DNA from: Hyphomicrobiales bacterium
Lineage (GTDB): Bacteria; Pseudomonadota; Alphaproteobacteria; Rhizobiales; Rhizobiaceae
DNA length: 39,594 nt
Assembly: GCA_900469615.1 (NCBI GenBank)
Contig: UBYA01000037.1
Coordinates: forward strand, 3,470-43,063
Direction: 5' to 3'
Below are positions 31,927 to 39,582 of the stretch, one piece after another. How positions within the stretch are numbered: position 1 is the stretch's first letter; the number at the start of each line of letters is the position of its first letter. The position numbers and the translations under genes were made by a program. Below the pieces are notes generated by a model. It was not told the DNA's origin. It saw only the letters and a program-made list of their open reading frames with translations, and did no database searches.

Positions 31927-33225
31927 ATGCGTATCCGTCACCTTGCCTACGTCTCTTTGATGGCGCTGACACTCGCCGGCTGCAACGATGCGCTGGATAC
32001 GGCGTCGGTCGACCTGTCGACGGTCAAGAACAAGGTCGAGCAGCCGCTTCCAAGCCATATCCTCGCGGACATGGCCAAGAAGGCTATGGACCGCAACTCG
32101 CCGATCATGATCCGCATCTTCAAGGAAGAAGGTGTGATGGAAATCCTGAAGGCGAACCAGAGCAACCGTTTCGAAGTCATCGCGGATTACAAGATCTGCG
32201 CCTGGTCCGGCCGTCTCGGCCCGAAGGTGAAGGAAGGCGACCGGCAGGCCCCGGAAGGCTTCTACATGCTGACGCCGGCCAACCTGAACCCCAATTCCAA
32301 ATATTACCTCGCCATCAACACAGGCTTCCCGAACCGCTACGATGCCGCCAACGGCCGCACCGGCGCCAATCTGATGATCCATGGCGCCTGCTCCTCGTCC
32401 GGCTGCTATTCGATGACCGACCAGCAGGTGCTGGAGATCTACGCCTTCGCGCGCGACGCCTTCAAGGGCGGCCAGAAGGCGATCCAGCTCGAAGCCTTCC
32501 CCTTCCGCATGACGGCCGAGAACATGTGGAAGCATCGTCTGAGCCCCAACATCGACTTCTGGAAGATGCTGAAGGTCGGCTACGACAATTTCGAAGTGAC
32601 CAAGCGGCCGCCAGAGGTCGAGGTCTGCGAGAAGAAATACGTCTTCAACCAGCAGGCCAGCGGCCCGTTCAATGCCGGCGGCAAGTGCCCGGTCATGACG
32701 ACGCCTCCGGCCCTCCAGGTGGCGCTTTCGACCTACGACAAGCAATACCAGGCCGATTACTCCCTCGCCATGAAGAAGTACGACGACATGGCCTGGTACG
32801 ATCCGACCGAGGCCGAGCGCAAGGCGGTCGTCGCCAAGCAGCGCAAGGGCCACGATCTCGCCTATGCGCCGACAGGCACTGCTCTTGCCGCCGGCAAGAT
32901 GATGAAGGTTGCCGATCTCGAGGCGATGATGTCCAACCAGTCGGCGCAGCAGGTCGCGCGCGGCGGCACGGTGCTCAGCCCGAGCGCCAATCCCTCGACG
33001 GCAAGCATCCGCGTGGCCACGACCGCGCCCGTGGCGGCATCACAGCAGCCCGAAGCCGGACCCGTGGTAGCGAGCAATGTTCCCGCGAACGTGCCGATCC
33101 CGACGGCGAACCCGATGAATCCGGGTCTCAACCCCCTCGCCTATGCGCCAGGCCCGGCTGTCGAGACCGCACAGACCGAAGCCAAGAAGCCTCCCTTCTG
33201 GAAGTTCTGGGCCAAGAGTGAATAA
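31927..33225 (+). CDS. YafK-type L,D-transpeptidase family lipoprotein
   Basis: A 432-residue lipoprotein (lipobox L-A-G-C, Cys19) with a YkuD-like catalytic domain in about 60-190. The catalytic pair is visible as H152-G153 and Cys160 in I-H-G-A-C-S-S-S-G-C-Y-S-M. The YafK/DpaA branch in E. coli cuts the link between peptidoglycan and Braun lipoprotein rather than making cross-links; the same may hold here. The C-terminal third (about 310-420) is low-complexity, Ala/Pro-rich and ends in a cluster P-P-F-W-K-F-W-A-K. The start ATG 31927 begins a clear signal sequence. The stop overlaps the next start (GTGAATAA). Confidence 0.88.
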   Translation: MRIRHLAYVSLMALTLAGCNDALDTASVDLSTVKNKVEQPLPSHILADMAKKAMDRNSPIMIRIFKEEGVMEILKANQSNRFEVIADYKICAWSGRLGPKVKEGDRQAPEGFYMLTPANLNPNSKYYLAINTGFPNRYDAANGRTGANLMIHGACSSSGCYSMTDQQVLEIYAFARDAFKGGQKAIQLEAFPFRMTAENMWKHRLSPNIDFWKMLKVGYDNFEVTKRPPEVEVCEKKYVFNQQASGPFNAGGKCPVMTTPPALQVALSTYDKQYQADYSLAMKKYDDMAWYDPTEAERKAVVAKQRKGHDLAYAPTGTALAAGKMMKVADLEAMMSNQSAQQVARGGTVLSPSANPSTASIRVATTAPVAASQQPEAGPVVASNVPANVPIPTANPMNPGLNPLAYAPGPAVETAQTEAKKPPFWKFWAKSE

Positions 33226-33451
33226 CGCGGACGTAGAGATCTACGATCTGCGCGGGCTGAAATGCCCCTATCCGGCGATCAAGACCGAAAAGCGCCTGCG
33301 CGGCATGGTAAGCGGCGCAACCTTGACGGTCGAGACGACCGACCCGCTGGCCGTCATCGACATTCCTCATCTCTGCAATGAAAAAGGCCATAAGCTTCTC
33401 CTCAGCGAGAAGACGGATAGCGGCCATCGCTTTGTGATCCGCAAGGGGTGA
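33218..33451 (+). CDS. TusA-like sulfurtransferase
   Basis: A 77-residue SirA/TusA-fold protein with the family motif L-R-G-L-K-C-P-Y-P, the sulfur-carrying Cys16, and D-P-L-A-V-I-D-I-P-H-L-C. TusA proteins relay persulfide sulfur in tRNA 2-thiouridine and molybdenum cofactor synthesis; short rhizobial paralogues may have other partners. The start is GTG 33218, which overlaps the end of the transpeptidase gene by 8 bases; the frame is open to 33143 but lies within that gene. Translational coupling is likely. Confidence 0.88.
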   Translation: MNNADVEIYDLRGLKCPYPAIKTEKRLRGMVSGATLTVETTDPLAVIDIPHLCNEKGHKLLLSEKTDSGHRFVIRKG

Positions 33452-33466
33452 AAAGCCCGCATTCCT

Positions 33467-33603
33467 CCTTCTCCCCTCGGGGAGAAGGTGCCCGAAGGGC
33501 GGATGAGGGGGACGCGTGGCAAACTGAAATTCTCTGAGGGCAATAACGGTCCGCGCTCGGCGTGATACCCCTCACCCTGCCCTTCTCCCCAAGGGGACAG
33601 GGT
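33467..33603. repeat. Paired inverted hairpin repeats
   Basis: Left unit: perfect stem CCTTCTCCCC/GGGGAGAAGG (33467-33488) followed by TGCCCGAAGGGCGGATGAGGGG. Right unit (33567-33603): CCCTCACCCTGCCCTTCTCC then CCAAGGGGACAGGG, the same design inverted. Together they form a small element with inverted ends and 55-60 bases of other sequence between. Hairpins of this type are common between convergent genes in Rhizobium; they often double as terminators. From 33604 to 33755 I see nothing except the 3' end of the next gene. Confidence 0.75.
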
Positions 33604-33755
33604 AATCCATGCCCGACGGCCACCTTCACGAAAAGCCGCCGATCATTCGATCCTTCAAAACGAACAGGGCGGCCTACGGCGCATTGATAGGCCATGAAAA
33701 TAAGAGAGCTTTCTCCGGCAACGCTCACCGCCCGGCGGCGAGGCATCCCAAGACC

Positions 33756-34940
33756 TCAAAACCTCATCCCCGGCACGGCGAGCGGATTGTCCTGCAGCGC
33801 CGCGCGATCCGGCGTATCGACGCCCGGTTTGCTGAGGAAGGCGTCGAACAGGCCCTTCACGAAATCCTCCGGCAGATCCTTGGTGATGATGACCATGCGC
33901 GTGCGCCGGTCTTCGGGGTCGGGCCAGGCCGGCAGCCGCACCGGCGGATGAAAGATGTTCTGCACGCCATGCAGCACGACGGGGCGCTCGGGCCGATCCG
34001 ACACGGCGACGATCGCCTTCATGCGCAGAAGCTTTTCGCCATGCGCCGAGCGCAGCAGATCGATGAACATCTCGAGCGCCATCGGGTCGATGGGCTGGGT
34101 CTCGACGATGGAGAAGGACCGGATCGAGCCGTCGTGACGGGTCACGTCATGCGCGTGCTGATGCCGGTGGCCGTGGTGGTGTCCATGATGGTGATGATGA
34201 TGGCCGTGATCGCCATGATGGTGATGGTCGTGGTCGTCATGGTGGTGGTGATCGTCGTCGGACTCCAGTTCGTCCTGCAGCCATCGGCCGACATCGGCGA
34301 TCTTGGAGGCCGGATCGTAAAGACCGTTGATGAGAATGCCGGCGCGGCCCGCCTCATCGCTGTCGGCATTCAGGATCTGCGCGCGCGGATTGAGGGCTCT
34401 CAAGCGGCTCTCAAGCCGAGCTTGGGGCGCCGCGCCGGCAATCCCGGTCTTGGATACGATCAGCCGGTCGGCGACCGCCACCTGCTTGCGCGCCTCTTCG
34501 TGATTGTCGAGCGTCTGCAGGCCGTTGACCGCGTCGACGACCGTGATGACGCCATCGAGATCGAAATTGGTGGCGATGATCGGGTTGCCCATGATCGACT
34601 GCATGACAGGAGCGGGATCGGCAAGGCCGGTCGTTTCGATGACGACGCGCTTCAGCGGCCGGATGCGGCCTGTCTGCATGGCGTCCATGAGGTTCGCCAG
34701 CGTATCCACCAGTTCGCCACGCACCGTGCAGCACAGGCAGCCGTCCGAAAGCTCGATGATGGAATCGCCGGAGCTTTCCACCAGCAGATGGTCGATGCCG
34801 ACATCGCCGAACTCGTTGATGATGACGGCCGCGTCGCGCATGGCCTCGTCCTTGAGGATGCGGTTGAGCAGGGTCGATTTGCCCGCTCCGAGAAAGCCGG
34901 TCAGGATGGCCACCGGCACTCTTTGCTGCGAAACGCTCAT
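33756..34940 (-). CDS. COG0523 GTPase (CobW-like metallochaperone)
   Basis: 394 residues: G3E-family GTPase with P-loop G-F-L-G-A-G-K-S-T (15-23), the metal-binding C-L-C-C motif (68-71, consensus CxCC), I-E-T-T-G-L-A-D-P and the C-terminal CobW_C domain (about 275-385). Between them residues 231-264 are a His tract with 23 histidines in 34 residues. The family delivers zinc, cobalt or other metals; the His-rich linker speaks for a metal store or zinc handling. ATG 34940 chosen; the frame is open to 34964 within a repeat. Located on the opposite strand to the TusA-like gene; no zinc-uptake regulator site was recognised upstream, since that region is repeat. Confidence 0.92.
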   Translation of the reverse strand: MSVSQQRVPVAILTGFLGAGKSTLLNRILKDEAMRDAAVIINEFGDVGIDHLLVESSGDSIIELSDGCLCCTVRGELVDTLANLMDAMQTGRIRPLKRVVIETTGLADPAPVMQSIMGNPIIATNFDLDGVITVVDAVNGLQTLDNHEEARKQVAVADRLIVSKTGIAGAAPQARLESRLRALNPRAQILNADSDEAGRAGILINGLYDPASKIADVGRWLQDELESDDDHHHHDDHDHHHHGDHGHHHHHHGHHHGHRHQHAHDVTRHDGSIRSFSIVETQPIDPMALEMFIDLLRSAHGEKLLRMKAIVAVSDRPERPVVLHGVQNIFHPPVRLPAWPDPEDRRTRMVIITKDLPEDFVKGLFDAFLSKPGVDTPDRAALQDNPLAVPGMRF

Positions 34941-34955
34941 GGGGGATATCCGATA

Positions 34956-35061
34956 CTGGAGCAATTCCGGGAAAAGTGCGTAGCGGTTTTCCGTCCGGAA
35001 TTGCGTGAAAACAAAGAGACGGAGCGGTTCAGAGATTCCGTGAAAAGCTGAATCGCTCTAG
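34956..35061 (-). repeat. Dispersed intergenic repeat, copy B2
   Basis: Reverse-complement copy of 1903-2010, about 106 bases. It fills nearly the whole gap between the GTPase gene start and the D,D-carboxypeptidase gene and supplies the stop codon of the latter (TAG at 35058-35060 lies inside the repeat end). It also occupies the expected promoter region of the GTPase gene. Confidence 0.75.
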
Positions 35062-36221
35062 AAAGTGGGACGCGGCATCGGGATCGGCACATTGGATGCA
35101 CCGGATACGGCAATCTTGTCGCCCTTGGTCGCCTTGTCGCCCTTGGCGGTGGCATCGTCCTTGTCGCCCTTGGCGGCCGTCGCGATGTCCTGGCCGCCGA
35201 TCAGGCCAGCATAGACGAAATTGGGTTCGTGGTCCATTTCGTGGATATAGGGCGACTGCACCTTGGTCCGGCCGAACGGATCTCGGGTTTCGCTGCGCGC
35301 CTGCGCGCCCTTGGCACTGCAGATGTCGGCGGTGACATCGGCGACGTCGTTTGAGAGCGGCACGGTCGGTCGAAGCGTCGCCAGAGTGTCCGGCGTCGAA
35401 AGCTGGTTCTGGAAGCCCTTTTCCAGAAAATTGGCGGAATCGTCGGCGCGCGCCGCCAGGCTGTCGGTTCCGAGAACCACAGAGATCAGCGTACGGCCGT
35501 TGCGGGTCGCGGAGGCTATCTGGTTGAAGCCGGCCGCGCAGATGAAGCCGGTCTTCATGCCGTCGGCGCCGTCGAAACGGCCGATGAGCATATTGATGTT
35601 CGGCACCTGCTTCACGCCGTTGGTGAATCCCTCCAGCGAGAAATAGCCGGCATATTGCGGAAACTCGCGGCGCAGCGCCACGCTGAGAATGGCAAGGTCG
35701 CGCGCTGTCGTATATTGCCCCTTGCCGGGCAGGCCGTTCGGATTGATGAAATGCGAATCGCGCATGCCGAGACGGGCCGCTTCCGCATTCATCCGCGCCA
35801 CGAAGTTCGGCTGCGAGCCGCCGACGGTTTCGGCGACGGCCATGGCGAGATCGTTTGCCGATTTGACCAGCATCATCTTGAGCGCGTTGTCGAGCGTCAT
35901 CTTCTGGCCGGGCTTGAAATACATCTTCGCCGGCGGCTGCGCCGCTGCAAGCTTCGACATCACGACGGGCGTGTCGAGCGTGATCTGGCCGGACTGGATG
36001 GCCCGGAACGTCACGTAGGTCGTCATCAGCTTGGTGAGCGATGCGGGATACCAGCGGCGAAACGCTTCCTGCTGGTCGAGCACGCGCCCGGTGCTGACAT
36101 CGACGAGGATATGCGGGTTGGCTCCGGCCGTCTGCGCGGTCGACAGGAAAAGCATGGATGCTGCTGCGGCCATAGGAACGAGCCGCAGGGCGGCATACAA
36201 ACGATTCTGCTTCGTCGGCAC
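35058..36221 (-). CDS. D-alanyl-D-alanine carboxypeptidase (PBP5/6 type)
   Basis: Serine D,D-carboxypeptidase that trims the terminal D-Ala of peptidoglycan, 387 residues. Signal peptide (about 1-33), S-L-T-K at 61-64 (nucleophile Ser61), S-A-N at 121-123 and K-T-G at 223-225. The tail is unusual: three copies of K-G-D-K (351-354, 360-363, 366-369) in a charged stretch before P-I-P-M-P-R-P. No typical PBP5 C-terminal domain or membrane amphipathic helix is evident. GTG 36221 is the start, with AAGGA 8 bases upstream. The stop codon lies in a dispersed repeat, so the C-terminal end may have been remodelled by it. Confidence 0.93.
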   Translation of the reverse strand: MPTKQNRLYAALRLVPMAAAASMLFLSTAQTAGANPHILVDVSTGRVLDQQEAFRRWYPASLTKLMTTYVTFRAIQSGQITLDTPVVMSKLAAAQPPAKMYFKPGQKMTLDNALKMMLVKSANDLAMAVAETVGGSQPNFVARMNAEAARLGMRDSHFINPNGLPGKGQYTTARDLAILSVALRREFPQYAGYFSLEGFTNGVKQVPNINMLIGRFDGADGMKTGFICAAGFNQIASATRNGRTLISVVLGTDSLAARADDSANFLEKGFQNQLSTPDTLATLRPTVPLSNDVADVTADICSAKGAQARSETRDPFGRTKVQSPYIHEMDHEPNFVYAGLIGGQDIATAAKGDKDDATAKGDKATKGDKIAVSGASNVPIPMPRPTF

Positions 36222-36415
36222 GATCTATCCTTCAGGAATCCGGAATTTTCTCGAAAGCTTCGTCTATTTAACCTATATGGCTAGGAGAAGGCAAAGGCGA
36301 TTGACGACTTTATTTCCCGGTGGCACGCCGCAAAGGCCGCATTGAGCTGGTCAGGGGCTGTGCGACGGATCCGTGAGTTGAACCAGAATCGATATTAAGC
36401 AGCAGGAAAATCAGC

Positions 36416-37576
36416 ATGCCGATCTTGAACAGAGCCGCAGAACTCCAGGGCGAAGTGACCGAGTGGCGCCGCCATATCCATGCGCATCCCGAACTCCTCT
36501 ATGCGGTTGAAAACACCGCCGCCTTCGTGGCCGACAAGCTGCGCTCCTTCGGCGTGGACGAGGTGGTGACGGGCATCGGCCGCACCGGCGTCGTCGGCCT
36601 GATCCGCGGCAAGGGCGAAGGGCGCACGGTCGGCCTGCGCGCCGACATGGACGCCCTGCCGCTGACGGAGATCACCGGCAAGCCCTGGGCTTCCGAAACG
36701 CCCGGCAAGATGCATGCCTGCGGCCATGACGGCCACACCGCCATGCTTTTGGGCGCGGCAAAGTACCTCGCCGAAAACCGTAATTTCAACGGCAATATCG
36801 CCGTCATCTTCCAGCCGGCCGAAGAGGGCGGCGCCGGCGGCGACGCCATGGTCAAGGACGGCATGATGGATCGCTTCCAGATCGCCGAAGTCTACGGCAT
36901 GCACAACATGCCCGGCCTGCCCGTCGGCCATTTCGCCATTCGGAAGGGCCCGATCATGGCGGCCACGGACGAATTCACCGTCTCCATCAAGGGGCTCGGC
37001 GGCCACGCCGCGATGCCGCACAAGACGATCGACCCGATTGCCATCGGCGCGCAGATCGTCTCCAACCTGCAGCTCATCGCCTCGCGCAGCGCCGATCCAT
37101 TGAAATCGGTGGTCGTCTCCGTCACCAAGTTCAACGCCGGCAATGCGCACAACGTCATCCCCAACGATGCGAGCTTTGCCGGCACCGTGCGCACGCTCGA
37201 TCCGGAGATACGAGACCTCGCCGAAAAGCGCTTCAAGCAGATCGTCTCCGGCATCGCCGCCAGCCACGGTGCGGAGGCCGATATCGAATTCCAGCGCAAT
37301 TATCCGGTCACGTTCAACCACGCCGACGAGACCGACCATGCGATCGCCGTCGCCGAGGAGATCGCCGGTGTGGGCAATGTCATTGCGGACATCGACCCGA
37401 TGATGGGCGGGGAGGATTTCTCCTACATGCTGAACGCCCGCCCCGGCGCCTTCATCTTCGTCGGCAACGGCGATACCGCCGGCCTGCACAACCCGGCCTA
37501 CGACTTCAACGACGAAACCATCGCCCACGGCATTTCCTACTGGGTGCGCCTCGCCGAACAGCGCCTCAACGCCTGA
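36416..37576 (+). CDS. M20 family amidohydrolase (hippurate hydrolase-like)
   Basis: Zinc metallohydrolase of 386 residues in the M20D group (N-acyl-amino acid or hippurate hydrolases, IAA-amino acid hydrolases). Metal ligands: Cys102 and His104 in H-A-C-G-H-D, Glu136-Glu137 in P-A-E-E-G-G, His163, and a late His in L-H-N-P. The dimerisation lid domain is about 175-290. Substrate is unknown; in rhizobia auxin conjugates or acylated amino acids are possible. The start ATG 36416 is preceded by AGCAGGA. A strong hairpin follows the stop. Confidence 0.93.
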   Translation: MPILNRAAELQGEVTEWRRHIHAHPELLYAVENTAAFVADKLRSFGVDEVVTGIGRTGVVGLIRGKGEGRTVGLRADMDALPLTEITGKPWASETPGKMHACGHDGHTAMLLGAAKYLAENRNFNGNIAVIFQPAEEGGAGGDAMVKDGMMDRFQIAEVYGMHNMPGLPVGHFAIRKGPIMAATDEFTVSIKGLGGHAAMPHKTIDPIAIGAQIVSNLQLIASRSADPLKSVVVSVTKFNAGNAHNVIPNDASFAGTVRTLDPEIRDLAEKRFKQIVSGIAASHGAEADIEFQRNYPVTFNHADETDHAIAVAEEIAGVGNVIADIDPMMGGEDFSYMLNARPGAFIFVGNGDTAGLHNPAYDFNDETIAHGISYWVRLAEQRLNA

Positions 37577-37589
37577 GCTTTGCTGCATG

Positions 37590-37618
37590 TCCCGCGCAGC
37601 CTTCGAGGCTGCGCGGGA
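37590..37618 (+). terminator. Strong hairpin after the amidohydrolase gene
   Basis: TCCCGCGCAGCC and GGCTGCGCGGGA form a perfect 12-bp stem with a 5-base loop, 13 bases after the stop. No T-run follows, so it may be a Rho-associated 3' end or a partial terminator. Confidence 0.6.
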
Positions 37619-37658
37619 TACAGGTTCAAGACAGATTGTCTCCGCGACGCAAAAGGGC

Positions 37659-37687
37659 TTGGCTTCGGGCCTTTGCTTTTGTATGGA
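37659..37687 (+). promoter_or_regulatory. Candidate tRNA-Arg promoter
   Basis: TTGGCT (37659-37664) and TATGGA (37682-37687) with a 17-base spacer, placing a start site about 5 bases before the tRNA. The hexamers are moderate. The same stretch can also fold as an imperfect GCAAAAGG/CCTTTGC hairpin followed by TTTT (37649-37680), so it could instead end the upstream transcript. Confidence 0.4.
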
Positions 37688-37698
37688 TCATGCCGAGT

Positions 37699-37775
37699 GG
37701 TCTCGTAGCTCAGCAGGATAGAGCATCAGATTCCTAATCTGAGGGTCACGCGTTCGAATCGCGTCGAGATCACCA
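37699..37775 (+). tRNA. tRNA-Arg (anticodon CCT)
   Basis: A full cloverleaf of 77 bases with encoded CCA. Acceptor GGTCTCG pairs with CGAGATC (one G-U), anticodon stem TCAGA/TCTGA with loop TTCCTAA gives anticodon CCT (reads AGG), T-arm contains GTTCGAATC, D-arm contains the usual AGCTCAG. The 3' end is CGAGATC-A-CCA. tRNA-Arg(CCT) genes are frequent integration sites for islands and phages in rhizobia, and a recombinase gene follows 75 bases downstream. Confidence 0.97.
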
Positions 37776-37824
37776 CTCAAACCCCAATAAAAGCAATCTG
37801 TTAGTCTATTCATCTGCTGCTTCA

Positions 37825-37856
37825 CGTTCCTACGCATTCCAACAGCGTTCCTACGC
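37825..37856. repeat. Paired 11-bp direct repeats between tRNA and recombinase
   Basis: CGTTCCTACGC occurs at 37825-37835 and again, after 10 bases, at 37846-37856. The repeat period is 21 bases, two helical turns, a spacing that suits tandem protein binding on one DNA face. The second unit overlaps the last codons of the recombinase gene. Arm-type binding sites of the recombinase or its accessory protein are a reasonable guess. Confidence 0.6.
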
Positions 37857-39125
37857 CTCTGTTTCTGATGCGTTCGCGGCCTTGCGGTGCGCGACTCGAA
37901 GCTGGGCAACGTTGCGCGTTTTCTCGAGAGTTTTTCGATTATATTTTTGCGTCGTTGCGGCGTTCTGGTGGTTGGCATGGTGCCGAAGATGTTCGAGATC
38001 CGCGCCAGCGTCAGAGCCTTCCGTGATACCCCCGGCTCGGCTGTCTCGGTTCCAAACCGTCTTCGGCACGCCGGCCGCGTCCGCGCATTCACGCCAGACA
38101 TCGGAGAAGTATCGCCGACGGTACGGTAGGCCAGTAGCCTCAGAAACGATCATCGGCCCCATGCGCTTTCCCATTGGAACCATATCGATGATCTTTCGGA
38201 GGAAAGGATATTGCATCGTGTCATGCTCGGCTACCACGCCATCAACCTTGCTCGTCGGCTTGGTCAGTATGCCGCTTGCGTCGAGGTGCGACCACAGCAG
38301 GCCGTCTCGCCAGCGCTGGCCGCGATCGATGATGCCGCCATCTCGATAGTCTTCTGACTTCTCCCAACGGCCGATAACGTCGATCTGGCGTAAGGTCAGT
38401 TCAAATTCCAGCGCCTGGGCAAGCGCGATGGAATGCAGTCCCTTCTCTATCGCAACATTGCAAATCGCTTCGGCCTGATCGAACGTGATCTGCTCGATGC
38501 GTCCACGCGGAACATGGAACTCCATCGTTTCCAGAACCGTCTTGAGCCGGAAGCATTCCGTGATGTTGGCAACGACACCGAAGTTGACGACGATCCGCAG
38601 CAACTGCATGCACTGATAGGCGCGGCGCAAGCGTTCTCCGTTCGGCGCAAGAATGATTCCTTCCTTGGCAAGTTCCGCTCGCCTCTTCGCCTGCGCTGGG
38701 GTGTCTTCGGCCGGCTCCTTGAAGTGCTCATACCAGCTGCGGAAATCGAGACCGGTCAGCTTTTCGAGCCGGCGCATGCCGCAATCCTTTTCCAGAAGCG
38801 CCAGGCTGAAATCGTACATCGCCCGGGTATTGCTTTTCACCATCATGTAGCCAGAGCCTTTGGTGGTCTGGTACATCTTAATCAAGGATTTCAGAGTGCC
38901 ATCATAGATCGGTGGCGCACCAAGGCCGCGATTTGATAGCCATTCGCGAAGCTCCGATGTCAGCGCACGGCACTTTGCGTTGCGCTGTTCTTCATCGCCA
39001 TGCAAGCGCACAGTCTTTAGCTGATAGTCCTTCGCGTGGCGCGAGACGGCAGATGCCACCCAATAATAGGCAGGGTCGGCGCCCTTCCTTTGCCTGATTT
39101 TCAGGCCGATGCTTTCTTTTTCCAT
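37851..39125 (-). CDS. Phage-type tyrosine recombinase (integrase)
   Basis: A 424-residue site-specific recombinase. Aligned by spacing with XerD of this window: box I Arg246 (L-T-L-R-Q-I-D), possible catalytic Lys in K-P-T-S-K (289-293), box II Arg363 with Arg360 where His is usual, His386 and nucleophile Tyr395 (T-T-Q-K-Y-N). The Arg363-to-His386 and His386-to-Tyr395 distances equal those of XerD (23 and 9). The N-terminal part (about 1-95) would hold an arm-binding region and 95-200 a core-binding domain. It lies next to tRNA-Arg(CCT), its likely target. Codon usage looks less biased to G/C than the core genes, consistent with transfer. The start ATG 39125 overlaps the upstream gene by 25 bases. 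Confidence 0.85.
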   Translation of the reverse strand: MEKESIGLKIRQRKGADPAYYWVASAVSRHAKDYQLKTVRLHGDEEQRNAKCRALTSELREWLSNRGLGAPPIYDGTLKSLIKMYQTTKGSGYMMVKSNTRAMYDFSLALLEKDCGMRRLEKLTGLDFRSWYEHFKEPAEDTPAQAKRRAELAKEGIILAPNGERLRRAYQCMQLLRIVVNFGVVANITECFRLKTVLETMEFHVPRGRIEQITFDQAEAICNVAIEKGLHSIALAQALEFELTLRQIDVIGRWEKSEDYRDGGIIDRGQRWRDGLLWSHLDASGILTKPTSKVDGVVAEHDTMQYPFLRKIIDMVPMGKRMGPMIVSEATGLPYRRRYFSDVWRECADAAGVPKTVWNRDSRAGGITEGSDAGADLEHLRHHANHQNAATTQKYNRKTLEKTRNVAQLRVAHRKAANASETEA

Positions 39126-39361
39126 GGTTCTTCCTCATCAAGGGCAGGAGTGCCCTGACCAGATGATTTCGCGAGTCCATACCTGCGGTCAAGGAATGCC
39201 TCGCAGGCGGGCCAATAGCGGCGTTTGCCGAAAAGCGGATCTGGCACTGGAAACCCGGCTTTGGTGAGCGCTGGCAAGGCTGTTGCCAGCACGTCGGTCG
39301 TCAACCCCATGCGCTCGGCTAGCTGCGACTCGGTGAGGAAAAGAGCGGTCGCCTTGGTCAT
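39101..39361 (-). CDS. Small helix-turn-helix protein, possible excisionase/control protein
   Basis: An 86-residue protein. Residues 8-40 read like a MerR/AlpA-type helix-turn-helix (L-T-E-S-Q-L-A-E-R-M-G-L-T-T-D) followed by a wing-like segment P-D-P-L-F-G-K-R-R-Y-W. Such small proteins directly upstream of an integrase gene often act as excisionase or transcription regulator; I have no direct evidence for either. Its end overlaps the integrase start by 25 bases, and its start overlaps the preceding gene by 4 bases. Confidence 0.72.
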   Translation of the reverse strand: MTKATALFLTESQLAERMGLTTDVLATALPALTKAGFPVPDPLFGKRRYWPACEAFLDRRYGLAKSSGQGTPALDEEEPWKKKASA

Positions 39362-39582
39362 CTCTCATCCCCACTGTTGGCTTGCAATGGAGTTGGGGTG
39401 GAGTCGGAGAGGGCGCGGATGGCTTCTGCTAGATCACGATTTCCGTTGACGTATTCCAGTCCAGTTTCACCGCGGCGCAGATGACGACCATGGATTTCAG
39501 CAAGCTTGGCCGCTTCTTCCAAAGCCTCGTGTCGGGCATTCGTGAAGTCATGTATGGCGTCCGCGAGCTGTTTCCCGAGCAT
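39358..39582 (-). CDS. Small phage-associated hypothetical protein, perhaps 5'-incomplete
   Basis: 74 residues from ATG 39582, but the frame continues open to the edge of the window (four more codons, E-W-R-Q), so the real start may lie outside. The pattern A-L-E-E-A-A-K-L-A-E...D-L-A-E-A-I-R-A-L resembles short helical proteins common in rhizobial prophages (ending I-A-x-A-I-R-A-L). Function unknown. The stop overlaps the next start by 4 bases (ATGA), so the genes are probably translated as one unit. Confidence 0.6.
   Translation of the reverse strand: MLGKQLADAIHDFTNARHEALEEAAKLAEIHGRHLRRGETGLEYVNGNRDLAEAIRALSDSTPTPLQANSGDER

Noticed and set aside
33609..35051. 480-codon plus-strand frame across the COG0523 GTPase gene
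   Set aside because: Antisense of the clearly coding GTPase gene; the run of Val/Met is the reverse of the His tract.
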